51,857 bases of DNA from an uncultured bacterium (lineage in GTDB: Bacteria; Pseudomonadota; Alphaproteobacteria; SP197). A program made the translations under genes and the position numbers. The DNA lies in NCBI GenBank assembly GCA_938014945.1, contig CALLQH010000111.1, forward strand, positions 1-51,857, in the 5' to 3' direction. Below, in pieces: positions 8,257 to 16,210 of the stretch (its first letter is position 1; each line of letters starts with the position of its first letter). The notes under the pieces were generated by a model, which had not been told where the DNA came from, did not search any database, and saw only the letters and a program-made list of their open reading frames with translations.

Positions 8257-8757
8257 ATGACCATCGTCCCACCCCTCCAGCAGCTCCAGCCGGCCAGCCG
8301 GCCGCCGCTGCCGCCTTTCGATTTTGAAAGCGCCCTGCGCAAGGTTCGGATGGCGGAGGATGCCTGGAACACATGTGATCCTCATCGGGTGGCGCTGGCC
8401 TATTCACCCGACAGCCGCTGGCGCAACCGCAGCGACTTTCTGGCTGGGCGCGAGGCGATCGTGGCTTACCTGAAGCGCAAGTGGGAGCGCGAACGGGACT
8501 ACCGCCTCGTCAAGGAACTCTGGGCCTTTGACGGCCACCGCATTGCCGTGCGCTTTGCCTACGAGTGGCATAACAGCGGCGGCGCCTGGTTTCGCTCCTA
8601 CGGCAACGAGAACTGGGCATTCGACGCCCAGGGTCTGATGACCAGCCGTCACGCAAGCATCAACGACATCGCCATATCAGAATGCGAGCGTCTGTTGCTC
8701 TGGCCGCGGGGACGACGCCCCGAAGACGCTCCGGGTCTTTCCGAACTCGGCCTTTGA
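8257..8757 (+). CDS. NTF2-like (DUF1348/SnoaL-fold) protein
   Basis: A 166-residue protein of the nuclear transport factor 2-like DUF1348 group. The core matches the family: DFESALRKVRMAEDAWNTCDP, then YSPDSRWRNRSDFLAGREA, FLxxKW-like AYLKRKWERE, RLVKELWAFDG, FAYEWHNSGGAW and NENWAFDAQGLM. It also has an R-H-A-S-I-N-D-I segment typical of its C-terminal strand. The fold is a cone-shaped alpha+beta barrel without a fixed chemistry. I prefer the ATG at 8257 because GGAGAA lies about ten bases upstream; an in-frame ATG at 8230 would add nine residues. It is the first gene of a plus-strand run and the most likely direct target of the divergent LysR regulator. Confidence 0.88.
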   Translation: MTIVPPLQQLQPASRPPLPPFDFESALRKVRMAEDAWNTCDPHRVALAYSPDSRWRNRSDFLAGREAIVAYLKRKWERERDYRLVKELWAFDGHRIAVRFAYEWHNSGGAWFRSYGNENWAFDAQGLMTSRHASINDIAISECERLLLWPRGRRPEDAPGLSELGL

Positions 8758-8784
8758 GTTCCAGGCATCAAGAGAAACCGCGCC

Positions 8785-9396
8785 ATGACCCATGCCTTTG
8801 CAGAACTCGCCTTCACGCAGGATGTGCGAGCCATCCAGGAAGAACTCGGCAGCCGCGAACTGTATGAGCGGTTCGATGCAGGCGAGGACAGTCATCGTCT
8901 GCTGGGCCCCGACGAAGCAGTATTCCTGGGCGCGCGCGACAGCTTCTACATGGCGACGGTTGGTGCCAGCGGCTGGCCCTATGTGCAGCACCGCGGCGGT
9001 CCGGCGGGCTTCGTGCGTGTTCTCGATGAAGCCACCATCGGCTTTGCCGATTTCCGGGGCAACCGGCAATACGTCAGCGTCGGCAACCTGTCGGGTGACG
9101 ACCGTGTCTCGCTGATCTTCGTTGACTACCCCAACCGCCGTCGCCTCAAGCTGCTCGGCCATGTCCGGTTCATCGCCCCGGACGACCGTGTCGTCCTCGA
9201 CCGCCTGGCAGTGCCGGGCTATCGCGCACGCCTGGAGCGCGGCTTTCTCATCGACGTTGCCGCCTATGACTGGAACTGCCCCCAGCACATCACGCCGCGC
9301 TTCACGCAGGCCGAAGTTGCCGAGGCGGTGGCGCCGCTCCATGCCCGCATCGCCGAGCTGGAGGAGCAACTGGCCGGCTTCGCTGCCGAGGCATAA
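8785..9396 (+). CDS. Pyridoxamine 5'-phosphate oxidase-like FMN-binding protein
   Basis: A 203-residue split-barrel flavin-binding protein. The barrel core runs from about residue 45 to 155: FLGARDSFYMATVGASG, PYVQHRGGPAGFV, IGFADFRGNRQYVSVGNLSG, and VSLIFVDYPNRRRLKLLGH. The last part holds a short NCPQHITPR segment and a heptad-like C-terminal helix (HARIAELEEQLAG). The pattern fits the group often annotated as MSMEG_1061/PNPOx family, not the vitamin B6 enzyme itself, since the PdxH C-terminal domain is absent. It lies 27 bp downstream of the NTF2-like gene and is probably cotranscribed. The substrate is unknown. Confidence 0.88.
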   Translation: MTHAFAELAFTQDVRAIQEELGSRELYERFDAGEDSHRLLGPDEAVFLGARDSFYMATVGASGWPYVQHRGGPAGFVRVLDEATIGFADFRGNRQYVSVGNLSGDDRVSLIFVDYPNRRRLKLLGHVRFIAPDDRVVLDRLAVPGYRARLERGFLIDVAAYDWNCPQHITPRFTQAEVAEAVAPLHARIAELEEQLAGFAAEA

Positions 9397-9485
9397 CCAC
9401 TTCGGCCGGGCTGGCGCGGCCGCGCGGCATCGTTAACATGGCCCCCGACGGTTGCACCTCGCGGCCGGCACGGGGAGCCGCCATC

Positions 9486-10259
9486 ATGACCTTCCAGATC
9501 GCCGAGCGCTGGTTCGAGCGCAAACGGATCGACGACGACATCACGCTGATCTGGGAGCCCCATGTCGATCCGCTGGGGCGCTGCAACATCTGGCATGTGC
9601 GCGGCAGCGAGACCGATCTGCTGGTCGACACCGGCATGGGCATCGCCGAGCTCAAGCCCGCCATCGCCGATCTTTTCGGCCACGGCGTCATCGCCTTTGC
9701 CACCCATACCCATTTCGACCATGTCGGCAGCCTGCACGAGTTCGAGCATCGCATCGTGTCGCGCCACGAGGCCGCAATCATGGACAGCGGCGACCAGCGT
9801 TTCTCGCTCTACCGCGAGGACATGGATCCGGCGACCGTGAAGTGCATCGAGGACAGCGGCTACAAGATCGCTCCCTGCCTGATCGATGCCCTGCCGCGGC
9901 CGGGCTATGACGCGCGCGCCTATCATGTCGAACCCGCAAAGCCGACGCGGGTGGTGGAGGAGGGCGACGAGGTCTCCATCGGCAACCGCCGCTTCGAGGT
10001 CATGGAGCTGCCGGGCCATTCGCCGGGCAGCATCGGTCTTTGGGAGAAGGCGACCGGAACGCTGTTCTCGGGCGATGCCGCCTACGACGGTCCGCTGCTC
10101 GACATGCTGCCGGAATCCGACATCGCGGCCTATTGCCGCACGATGGAACGGCTGATGGACCTTCCGGTCACGGTGGTCCACGCTGGTCATGATCCAAGCT
10201 TCGGGCGCGACAAGCTGGTTGCCATGTGCCGCGACTATCTCGAGAAACACGCGGCCTAG
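9486..10259 (+). CDS. Metallo-beta-lactamase-fold hydrolase
   Basis: A 257-residue MBL-fold protein with the dinuclear zinc signature THTHFDHVG near residue 74, a VMELPGHSPGSIGLW segment supplying the next histidine, FSGDAAYDGPL with the bridging aspartate, and VVHAGHDPSFG supplying the last histidine. All expected metal ligands are therefore present. It lacks a signal peptide, so it is cytoplasmic, like glyoxalase II or quinolinase-type members. ATG 9486 follows GGGGAG; the frame is open back to 9438 without recognisable content. It lies between a flavin-binding protein and a TPR protein; nothing indicates the substrate. Confidence 0.92.
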   Translation: MTFQIAERWFERKRIDDDITLIWEPHVDPLGRCNIWHVRGSETDLLVDTGMGIAELKPAIADLFGHGVIAFATHTHFDHVGSLHEFEHRIVSRHEAAIMDSGDQRFSLYREDMDPATVKCIEDSGYKIAPCLIDALPRPGYDARAYHVEPAKPTRVVEEGDEVSIGNRRFEVMELPGHSPGSIGLWEKATGTLFSGDAAYDGPLLDMLPESDIAAYCRTMERLMDLPVTVVHAGHDPSFGRDKLVAMCRDYLEKHAA

Positions 10260-10282
10260 GCGATCTTCCACGGGGGCAAACG

Positions 10283-11941
10283 ATGGACGACGCATACTAC
10301 GATCTCGGCACGCACAGCTTCACGGTGACGACCGACGCGCCGGAGGCGCAGGTCTGGTTCGACCGGGGGCTGGCCTGGTGTTACGGCTTCAACCACGAGG
10401 AGGCGATCGTCTGTTTCGAGCGGGCGCTCGCCGCCGATCCGGCCTGCGCCATGGCCCACTGGGGCATCGCCCTTGCCGTGGGACCGAACTACAACAAGCC
10501 CTGGTCGGAGTTCGACCCCGTCGACCTGGAGGCCTCTCTGGAACGGGCGCGCCGTGAAAGCGCAACGGCAGCGTCGTTCGCCTCCGGGGCCAGCGCGGTC
10601 GAGCAGGCGCTCTGCCAGGCGCTGCTGAAACGTTATCCCGCCGAGGACGGCGAACGCGACTACATGGGCTGGCACGACGCCTATGCCGATGCCATGCGCG
10701 GGGTCCATGCCGACCATGGCGAGCATCTCGACGTCTGCGCGCTGTTTGCCGAGGCGATGATGAACCGCACGCCCTGGGCGCTGTGGGATCTCGATACCGG
10801 CGCCATTGCGGAGGGTGCCGATACCGACGAGATCATCCGGGTCATCGAGGGAGCGTTCCGCGATCTTCCCGGCGGGGATCGTCATGCCGGCCTGCTGCAC
10901 ATGCATGTCCACGTCATGGAAATGTCGCCCTTCCCCGAGCGCGCCCTGAAGTCGGGCGATGCGCTCTACGACGCCATGCCGGACTCCGGCCATCTGCGCC
11001 ACATGCCCACCCACATCGATGTGCTGTGCGGCAACTACCAGGCCGTGGTGGCGCGCAACCATGCCGCCGTGGTCGCCGACCGCAAGTTCGTCGAGCGCTC
11101 CGGCGTCTTCAACTTCTACACCGGCTACCGCGCCCACGATTTCCACTTCAAGGCCTATGGCGCGATGTTTCTCGGCCAGTACAAACCGGCCATCGAGGCC
11201 GCCGAGGAGCTGATCGCGACGACGCCCACGGCCCTGCTGGAGATGGGTTCGCCGCCCATGGCCGACTGGCTGGAGGGTTACATCTCGATCAAGCAGCATG
11301 TGCTGATCCGCTTCGGAAAGTGGCAGGACATCCTCGACCAGCCGTTGCCCGACAACCCGGAACTCTACTGCGTCACCACTGCGATGATCCGCTACACCCG
11401 CACGGTCGCCTATGCCGCGACCGGACGCGTGCCCGAGGCCGAGGCGGAAAAGGCGCTCTTCTACGAGGCGTTGGCGCGGGTGCCCGAGAGCCGCAAGCTC
11501 TTCAACAACACCTGCCGCGACATCCTGGCGGTGGCCGAACAGATGCTTCTGGGCGAGCTGGAGTACCGCAAGGGCAACTTCGATGCGGCCTTCGCCCATC
11601 TGCGCCGCTCGGTCGAGATGGACGATCACCTGCCTTACGACGAACCCTGGGGCTGGATGCAGCCGACCCGCCATGCCCTGGGCGCCCTGCTGCTGGAGCA
11701 GGGGCGTCTGGAGGAGGCCGAGGCGGTCTATCGCGCCGACCTGGGGCTCGACGGCACCCTGCGCCGGCCTTGCCAGCACCCCGACAACGTCTGGAGTCTG
11801 CACGGCCTCCACGAATGCCTGAAGCGGCGCGGCGAGACCGTGGAGATCGTCTGGGTGAAGCAGCGGCTGGATATGGCGGCGGCGCGCGCCGACGTGCCGA
11901 TCCGCGCTTCCTGTTACTGCCGCATGCAGCACGCGGCCTGA
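10283..11941 (+). CDS. Tetratricopeptide repeat protein
   Basis: A 552-residue soluble protein with TPR helices. A clear unit lies near the N terminus (FERALAADPACAMAHWG), and others occur around residues 300-330 (YKPAIEAAEELIATTP), 430-450 (YRKGNFDAAFAHLRR) and 485-505 (LLEQGRLEEAEAVYRADLG). A histidine-rich middle part has HMHVHVMEMSPFPE and HMPTHIDV, an unusual set of conserved-looking His residues that might bind metal. The full-length architecture recurs in many proteobacteria as a TPR protein of unknown role. The ATG at 10283 follows GGGGG; it lies 23 bp after the MBL gene and eight bases before the channel gene. Confidence 0.86.
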   Translation: MDDAYYDLGTHSFTVTTDAPEAQVWFDRGLAWCYGFNHEEAIVCFERALAADPACAMAHWGIALAVGPNYNKPWSEFDPVDLEASLERARRESATAASFASGASAVEQALCQALLKRYPAEDGERDYMGWHDAYADAMRGVHADHGEHLDVCALFAEAMMNRTPWALWDLDTGAIAEGADTDEIIRVIEGAFRDLPGGDRHAGLLHMHVHVMEMSPFPERALKSGDALYDAMPDSGHLRHMPTHIDVLCGNYQAVVARNHAAVVADRKFVERSGVFNFYTGYRAHDFHFKAYGAMFLGQYKPAIEAAEELIATTPTALLEMGSPPMADWLEGYISIKQHVLIRFGKWQDILDQPLPDNPELYCVTTAMIRYTRTVAYAATGRVPEAEAEKALFYEALARVPESRKLFNNTCRDILAVAEQMLLGELEYRKGNFDAAFAHLRRSVEMDDHLPYDEPWGWMQPTRHALGALLLEQGRLEEAEAVYRADLGLDGTLRRPCQHPDNVWSLHGLHECLKRRGETVEIVWVKQRLDMAAARADVPIRASCYCRMQHAA

Positions 11942-11948
11942 GGTCTCC

Positions 11949-12392
11949 ATGCTCCTGACGCAGCTTGCGCTCGGCTCGGGGATGATCCTGGCGACGGCGG
12001 TGGTGCACACCGCCGGGCTGATGGTGCTGATCGCGATGCTCATGCGCCACACGGCGCTCGGCAAGGACGGCGCCGGGGTGCTCCACATCGCCCGTTTCCT
12101 GGCGCTGGTGGTACTCGCCATCTTCCTGCTGCACGCCTTCGAGATCTGGATCTGGGCGGTGCTCTACCAGTTGCTGGGCGAGTTCGAGGAGCTTGGCGGC
12201 GCCCTCTACTTCTCGACCACCGTCTTCACCACCCTGGGCTTCGGCGATGTCGTGTTGAGCCCCAGGTGGCAGCTTCTGAGCAGCATGGAGGCGGCCAACG
12301 GCATCATCCTATTCGGCCTGTCGACGGCGGTACTCTTTGCCGTCTTTGCTCGCCTGCTCCAGGGCCGTGATTTCGGCGGGACAGCGACCTGA
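11949..12392 (+). CDS. Two-pore-domain-type potassium channel subunit
   Basis: A 147-residue membrane protein with an ion-channel pore. Hydrophobic segments lie near 11-33, 49-72 and 110-135, and the pore helix plus selectivity filter TTLGFGD is at 94-100, the potassium filter in its TxGFGD form. No cytoplasmic RCK or cyclic-nucleotide domain is attached, so gating is not obvious. The length matches the small Ion_trans_2 proteins common in Alphaproteobacteria. It follows the TPR gene by seven bases, so the two are likely cotranscribed. Its TGA overlaps the possible CTG start of the next gene. Confidence 0.9.
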   Translation: MLLTQLALGSGMILATAVVHTAGLMVLIAMLMRHTALGKDGAGVLHIARFLALVVLAIFLLHAFEIWIWAVLYQLLGEFEELGGALYFSTTVFTTLGFGDVVLSPRWQLLSSMEAANGIILFGLSTAVLFAVFARLLQGRDFGGTAT

Positions 12393-12487
12393 ACGCGGAT
12401 TCCGCCACGGCTTCCACCGGCTCTCCGGACCCATGGCGGGGCAAGTGGCGCGCGCTCGTCATTCTGGCCCTGTGCCAGCTTGCTGCG

Positions 12488-13642
12488 ATGACCGTGTGGT
12501 TCTCGGCCTCCGCTGTCGTGCCGTCGCTGATCGCGGCCTATGACCTCGGCCCGCTGGGCGCCTCGCTGCTGACCAGCAGCGTGCAGGCGGGTTTCGTCGC
12601 CGGCACCCTTGTCAGCGCACTCCTCGGCCTTGCCGACCGCCTGGACCCCCGGCGTCTGTTCATGGCCTCGGCGCTCGTCGGTGCGGCAGCAAACGCCCTT
12701 CTGCTGGTGGTCGATCCCGCGGGGCCGTGGACCGTTCTGCTGCGCTTCGTCACGGGTATCTGCATGGCAGGGGTCTATCCCGTCGGCATGAAGATGGCGG
12801 CTGGCTGGGCGAAGGGTGATCTGGGCTTCCTCGTCGGCCTGCTGGTCGGTGCGCTGACCCTGGGCTCGGCCTTTCCCCATTTCTTCAACGCCTTCGGCGG
12901 CATCGACTGGCGTTTCACCATTGCGGCCGCTTCGCTCGGCGCGCTGGCCGCGGCCCTGCTGGTCAACCTCGTGGCGCTCGGGCCCGGCCATGGCAAGGCG
13001 CCCCGTTTTCGCGCGGCCTCGGCCCTGCGCGCCTGGACGGTGCCCTCGCTGCGCCTGGCCAACCTCGGCTACCTCGGCCACATGTGGGAGCTCTATGCCA
13101 TGTGGGCATGGCTCGGCGTGTTTCTGGACGCCAGCTTTCGCCTCTCGATGGGAGCGGAGACCGCCGCGCTCTGGGCGCGCCTGGCGGCTTTCGCCGCCAT
13201 CGGCCTGGGTGGCGCAATCGGCTGCCTGCTGGGCGGCCTGCTGTCGGATCGCTGGGGCCGCACAAGGCTCACCATCGGCGCCATGGCGGCAAGCGGCACC
13301 TGCGCGGTGGTGACCGGGCTGCTGTTCGGCGCCAGCCCCGGGCTGCTCTTTGCCGTGTGCCTCGTCTGGGGCATCACGGTGATCGCCGATTCCGCGCAGT
13401 TCTCGGCCAGCATCGCGGAGCTTTCCGACAAGGACCTCGTCGGCACCATGCTGACGATCCAGACCTGCGGCGGCTTCCTGCTGACGCTGATCACCATCCA
13501 CCTGATGCCGGTGCTGGTCGAAGGGGCCGGATGGAGCCTCGCCTTCGGCATACTCGCCCTGGGGCCGCTCGTCGGCGTGCTGGCGATGTGGCGCCTGCGC
13601 CGCCACCCGGATGCCCGCAAGCTGGCGGGCGGGCGCGGCTGA
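12488..13642 (+). CDS. Major facilitator superfamily transporter
   Basis: From the first ATG this is a 384-residue carrier with about 11 to 12 hydrophobic segments and the MFS signature ADRLDPRRLF between the second and third segments. A second-half equivalent GGLLSDRWGRTRL is also present. The true start is uncertain. From 12488 the protein begins in the middle of the first membrane helix (TVWFSASAVVPSL), but the frame remains open back to 12371 and reads WRALVILALCQLAAM just before it, which is exactly the missing half. No ATG, GTG or TTG exists there; a CTG at 12389, overlapping the channel gene's TGA, is the best candidate. The substrate is unknown. Confidence 0.86.
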   Translation: MTVWFSASAVVPSLIAAYDLGPLGASLLTSSVQAGFVAGTLVSALLGLADRLDPRRLFMASALVGAAANALLLVVDPAGPWTVLLRFVTGICMAGVYPVGMKMAAGWAKGDLGFLVGLLVGALTLGSAFPHFFNAFGGIDWRFTIAAASLGALAAALLVNLVALGPGHGKAPRFRAASALRAWTVPSLRLANLGYLGHMWELYAMWAWLGVFLDASFRLSMGAETAALWARLAAFAAIGLGGAIGCLLGGLLSDRWGRTRLTIGAMAASGTCAVVTGLLFGASPGLLFAVCLVWGITVIADSAQFSASIAELSDKDLVGTMLTIQTCGGFLLTLITIHLMPVLVEGAGWSLAFGILALGPLVGVLAMWRLRRHPDARKLAGGRG

Positions 13643-13649
13643 ACACGGA

Positions 13650-14363
13650 TCAGTCGATGGGCGCGTCGCCTTCCTGCCAGGCGCGATAACGCGCCAGCGT
13701 CTCCTGGCCGGGCGGATAGAGGCCACCCAGCGCCTTGCCGGAGCCGGCCTCGCCCTGGATCCAGGCCTCCAGCTTCTCCTGCTCCTCGCCCGCTTCCACC
13801 ACCTCGCGGACGAGGGCGGCCGGGATCACGACCGCGCCGTCGCCGTCTGCCAGGATGCTGTCGCCGGGCAGCACGGCAACGCCGCCCACCGCGATGGGCC
13901 GGTCACGATCGCCGTCGGAAAAGACGTTGTAGCTCGCCGGAGCCGCGGTGCCGGCGCAGACCACGGGGAAGCCGGTGGCGCGGATGCCGTCGGCATCGCG
14001 CACCACGCCGTCGGTCACCAGACCGGCGACGCCGCGCTGCTGAAGGCGTGTCGCCAGGATGTCGCCCAGCACGCCGCCGCCCTTTTCGCCGCGCGTCTCG
14101 ATCACCAGGACATGGCCCTCGGGCGTTTCCTCGATGGCGCGGCGCTGGGCGCTTTCGGGATGGCCGCGGCGGGCGGGATCGTCCAGGTCCTCGCGGTAGG
14201 GCAGAAACCGCAGCGTGGAAACCGGTCCGGCGATGCGCGGCTGATCGGCACGCAAGGGTGCGATGCCGCCGATGAAGACATGGCGCAGGCCGCGCTTGAG
14301 CAGCTGCATCGAGACCGTGGCGGTCGAGAGATGGTGCAGCCGGTGGTGCAGGTCGTCGATCAT
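13650..14363 (-). CDS. RraA-like / 4-hydroxy-4-methyl-2-oxoglutarate aldolase family protein
   Basis: A 237-residue protein of the RraA fold. The family block GGGVLGDILATRLQQRG at 95-111 is followed by GLVTDGVVRDADG, giving the Arg122-Asp123 pair that binds substrate and metal in the HMG/CHA aldolases. Such proteins are commonly annotated as regulators of RNase activity, but those that keep the Arg-Asp pair and stand among catabolic genes are more often oxoacid aldolases or decarboxylases. It starts at ATG 14363, is convergent with the MFS gene (7-bp gap) and divergent from the acyl-CoA operon (64 bp). The specific substrate is not deducible. Confidence 0.88.
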   Translation of the reverse strand: MIDDLHHRLHHLSTATVSMQLLKRGLRHVFIGGIAPLRADQPRIAGPVSTLRFLPYREDLDDPARRGHPESAQRRAIEETPEGHVLVIETRGEKGGGVLGDILATRLQQRGVAGLVTDGVVRDADGIRATGFPVVCAGTAAPASYNVFSDGDRDRPIAVGGVAVLPGDSILADGDGAVVIPAALVREVVEAGEEQEKLEAWIQGEAGSGKALGGLYPPGQETLARYRAWQEGDAPID

Positions 14364-14427
14364 GCGAAGTCCTTTTGACCCGGGGGGCGGCGGGTGGAAC
14401 AGTGCGCGCCGCTGCGGGAGGGACACG

Positions 14428-15345
14428 ATGGCCGACGGCATGATGACAGGCAAGGTGGCGCTGGTGACCGGCGCCGGGCGCGGCATCGGGCGGGAGATAG
14501 CCCTGATGATGGCCGCCGAGGGCGCGTCTGTGGTGGTCAACGATGTCGGCGCCTCGCTCGATGGCGCAGGCCGCGACGAAGGCCCGGCCGGCGAGGTGGC
14601 CGAGGCGATTCGCGCGGCGGGCGGCAAGGCCGTGATCAACGGCGACAGCGTCGCCGATCCGGCAGGCGCCCAGCGCATGGTCGGGGCCGCGCTCGATGCC
14701 TTCGGGCGCATCGACGTGCTGGTCAACAACGCGGGCATCCTGCGCGACGGCATCTTCCACAAGATGAGCCATGCCGATTTCGAGGCCGTGCTCGATGTCC
14801 ATCTGCGCGGCAGCTTCAACACCAGCCGGGCCGCGGCCACCCTGTTCCGCGAGCAGGGCAGCGGCGCCTTCGTGCACTTCACGTCCACCTCCGGCCTCAT
14901 CGGCAATGTCGGCCAGGCGAACTACGCCGCCGCCAAGATGGGCATCGTCGGCCTGTCGCGCGGCATTGCGCTCGACATGGCGCGTTTCGGCGTGCGCTCC
15001 AACTGCATCGCGCCCTTTGCCTGGTCGCGCATGATCGGCTCGATCCCGACCGAGACCGAGGAGCAGAAGGCCCGCGTCGACAAGCTGAAGAGCCTGACGC
15101 CCGAGAAGATCGCGTCGATGGCCGTGTTCCTCGCCAGCGATGCCGCCGCCGAGGTGACCGGCCAGATCTTCTGCGTGCGCGGCAACGAGGTCTTCCTGAT
15201 GAGCCAGCCGCGCCCCCTGCGTTCGCTCCACCGCGACGGCGGCTGGACGCCCCGGACGCTGGCCGACCAGATGCTTCCGGCCTTCCGCAGCGATCTCTAC
15301 GATCTCGACGTCAGCGCCGACGTCTTTCCCTGGGATCCGGTATGA
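14428..15345 (+). CDS. Short-chain dehydrogenase, (3R)-hydroxyacyl-CoA dehydrogenase-like
   Basis: A 305-residue NAD(P)-dependent SDR. The cofactor motif TGAGRGIG is at 14-21, NNAG at about 100-103 and the catalytic Tyr166-x3-Lys170 in NYAAAK, with the Ser/Thr-rich TSTSG strand before it. The insert VNDVGASLDGAG after the second strand is typical of the peroxisomal multifunctional enzyme 2 type, which oxidises (3R)-hydroxyacyl-CoA. About 50 residues extend past the usual SDR core. The ATG at 14428 has GGGAGGG upstream. It overlaps the next gene by ATGA and heads a six-gene operon containing two (R)-specific hydratases, which supports the acyl-CoA assignment. Confidence 0.93.
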   Translation: MADGMMTGKVALVTGAGRGIGREIALMMAAEGASVVVNDVGASLDGAGRDEGPAGEVAEAIRAAGGKAVINGDSVADPAGAQRMVGAALDAFGRIDVLVNNAGILRDGIFHKMSHADFEAVLDVHLRGSFNTSRAAATLFREQGSGAFVHFTSTSGLIGNVGQANYAAAKMGIVGLSRGIALDMARFGVRSNCIAPFAWSRMIGSIPTETEEQKARVDKLKSLTPEKIASMAVFLASDAAAEVTGQIFCVRGNEVFLMSQPRPLRSLHRDGGWTPRTLADQMLPAFRSDLYDLDVSADVFPWDPV

Positions 15346-16208
15346 CCAGGCTCGATCCCGCCGCCATCGCGGCCTATGCGATCCCGCCGTATGCCGGCGC
15401 GTTCGCGGTGAAGGACGCCATCCTCTATGCGCTGGGCCTGGGGCTGGGCCACGACCCCGTGGACCGCGCCGTGCTGCCCTTCGTCTATGAGGAATGGGGG
15501 CCGAAGGTGCTGCCGAGTTTCGCCTCGGTGATCGGTGATCCCAACGATTTCCTCCACGATCCGGCCTTCGGCGTCACCGGCTTTCCCAACGTGCACGGCG
15601 ATCAGACGATCACGGTCCATGCCCCGATCCCGGCGGCCGGCCACGTTGCCAGCCAGACCCGCATCGAGGGCCTTTACGACCGTGGCGCGGGCAGCCACGG
15701 CATCCTGGTTCTGGTGGAGGACCTCAAGGATGCCGTGACGGGCACGCTGCTCGCCACCATGCGCCAGACCGACGTGCTGATCGGCGCGGGCGGCTTCGGC
15801 GGTCCGCCGCCGCCGCCCGCCGAGCGGCCCGCCATGCCCGATCGCGCGCCCGATGCCGTGCGCCTGCAGCCCGTGGCGCCCCAGGCGGCGCTACTCTATC
15901 GCCTCTCGGGCGATCACTACCGTCTGCATGTCGAACCGGACTACGCCCGCGAGGCAGGGTTCGAGGGACCGATCCTGCATGGGCTGGCGACCTATGGTGT
16001 CGCCTGCCATGCGGTGGTGGCGGCCATGTGCGATGACGATCCCCTGCGCATCCGGCGCTTTCACGGTCGTTTCACCGCGCCGGTCTATCCCGGCGAGACG
16101 CTGGAGACGCAGATGTGGCGCGAGGAGAACAGCATCTTCTATCGCACCCGTGTCGTGGAGCGCGATGTCGTGGCCATCGACAACGGCCGCGCCGACCTGG
16201 AGGGCTGA
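15342..16208 (+). CDS. MaoC-like enoyl-CoA hydratase paralogue 1 (altered active-site motif)
   Basis: A 288-residue double hot-dog protein of the MaoC/2-enoyl-CoA hydratase 2 type. The N-terminal half starts with AVKDAILYALGLGLGHDP, a family hallmark. The C-terminal hydratase half has SGDHYRLH at 189-196 and GFEGPILHGLATYG near 207-220. In active hydratases this motif is D-x-N-P-L-H; here Asp191 and His196 are kept but the Asn is Tyr193 and the Pro is Arg194. That may change specificity or reduce hydratase activity. It is exactly as long as the next gene, which carries the canonical motif, so the two arose by tandem duplication and may form a heterodimer. Start ATG 15342 overlaps the SDR stop. 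Confidence 0.9.
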   Translation: MTRLDPAAIAAYAIPPYAGAFAVKDAILYALGLGLGHDPVDRAVLPFVYEEWGPKVLPSFASVIGDPNDFLHDPAFGVTGFPNVHGDQTITVHAPIPAAGHVASQTRIEGLYDRGAGSHGILVLVEDLKDAVTGTLLATMRQTDVLIGAGGFGGPPPPPAERPAMPDRAPDAVRLQPVAPQAALLYRLSGDHYRLHVEPDYAREAGFEGPILHGLATYGVACHAVVAAMCDDDPLRIRRFHGRFTAPVYPGETLETQMWREENSIFYRTRVVERDVVAIDNGRADLEG

Positions 16209-16210
16209 CC

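Noticed and set aside
13650..14363. Regulator of RNase E activity
   Set aside because: The protein is in the RraA fold but keeps the Arg-Asp pair of the aldolases and is longer than E. coli RraA; the catabolic context favours an enzyme.
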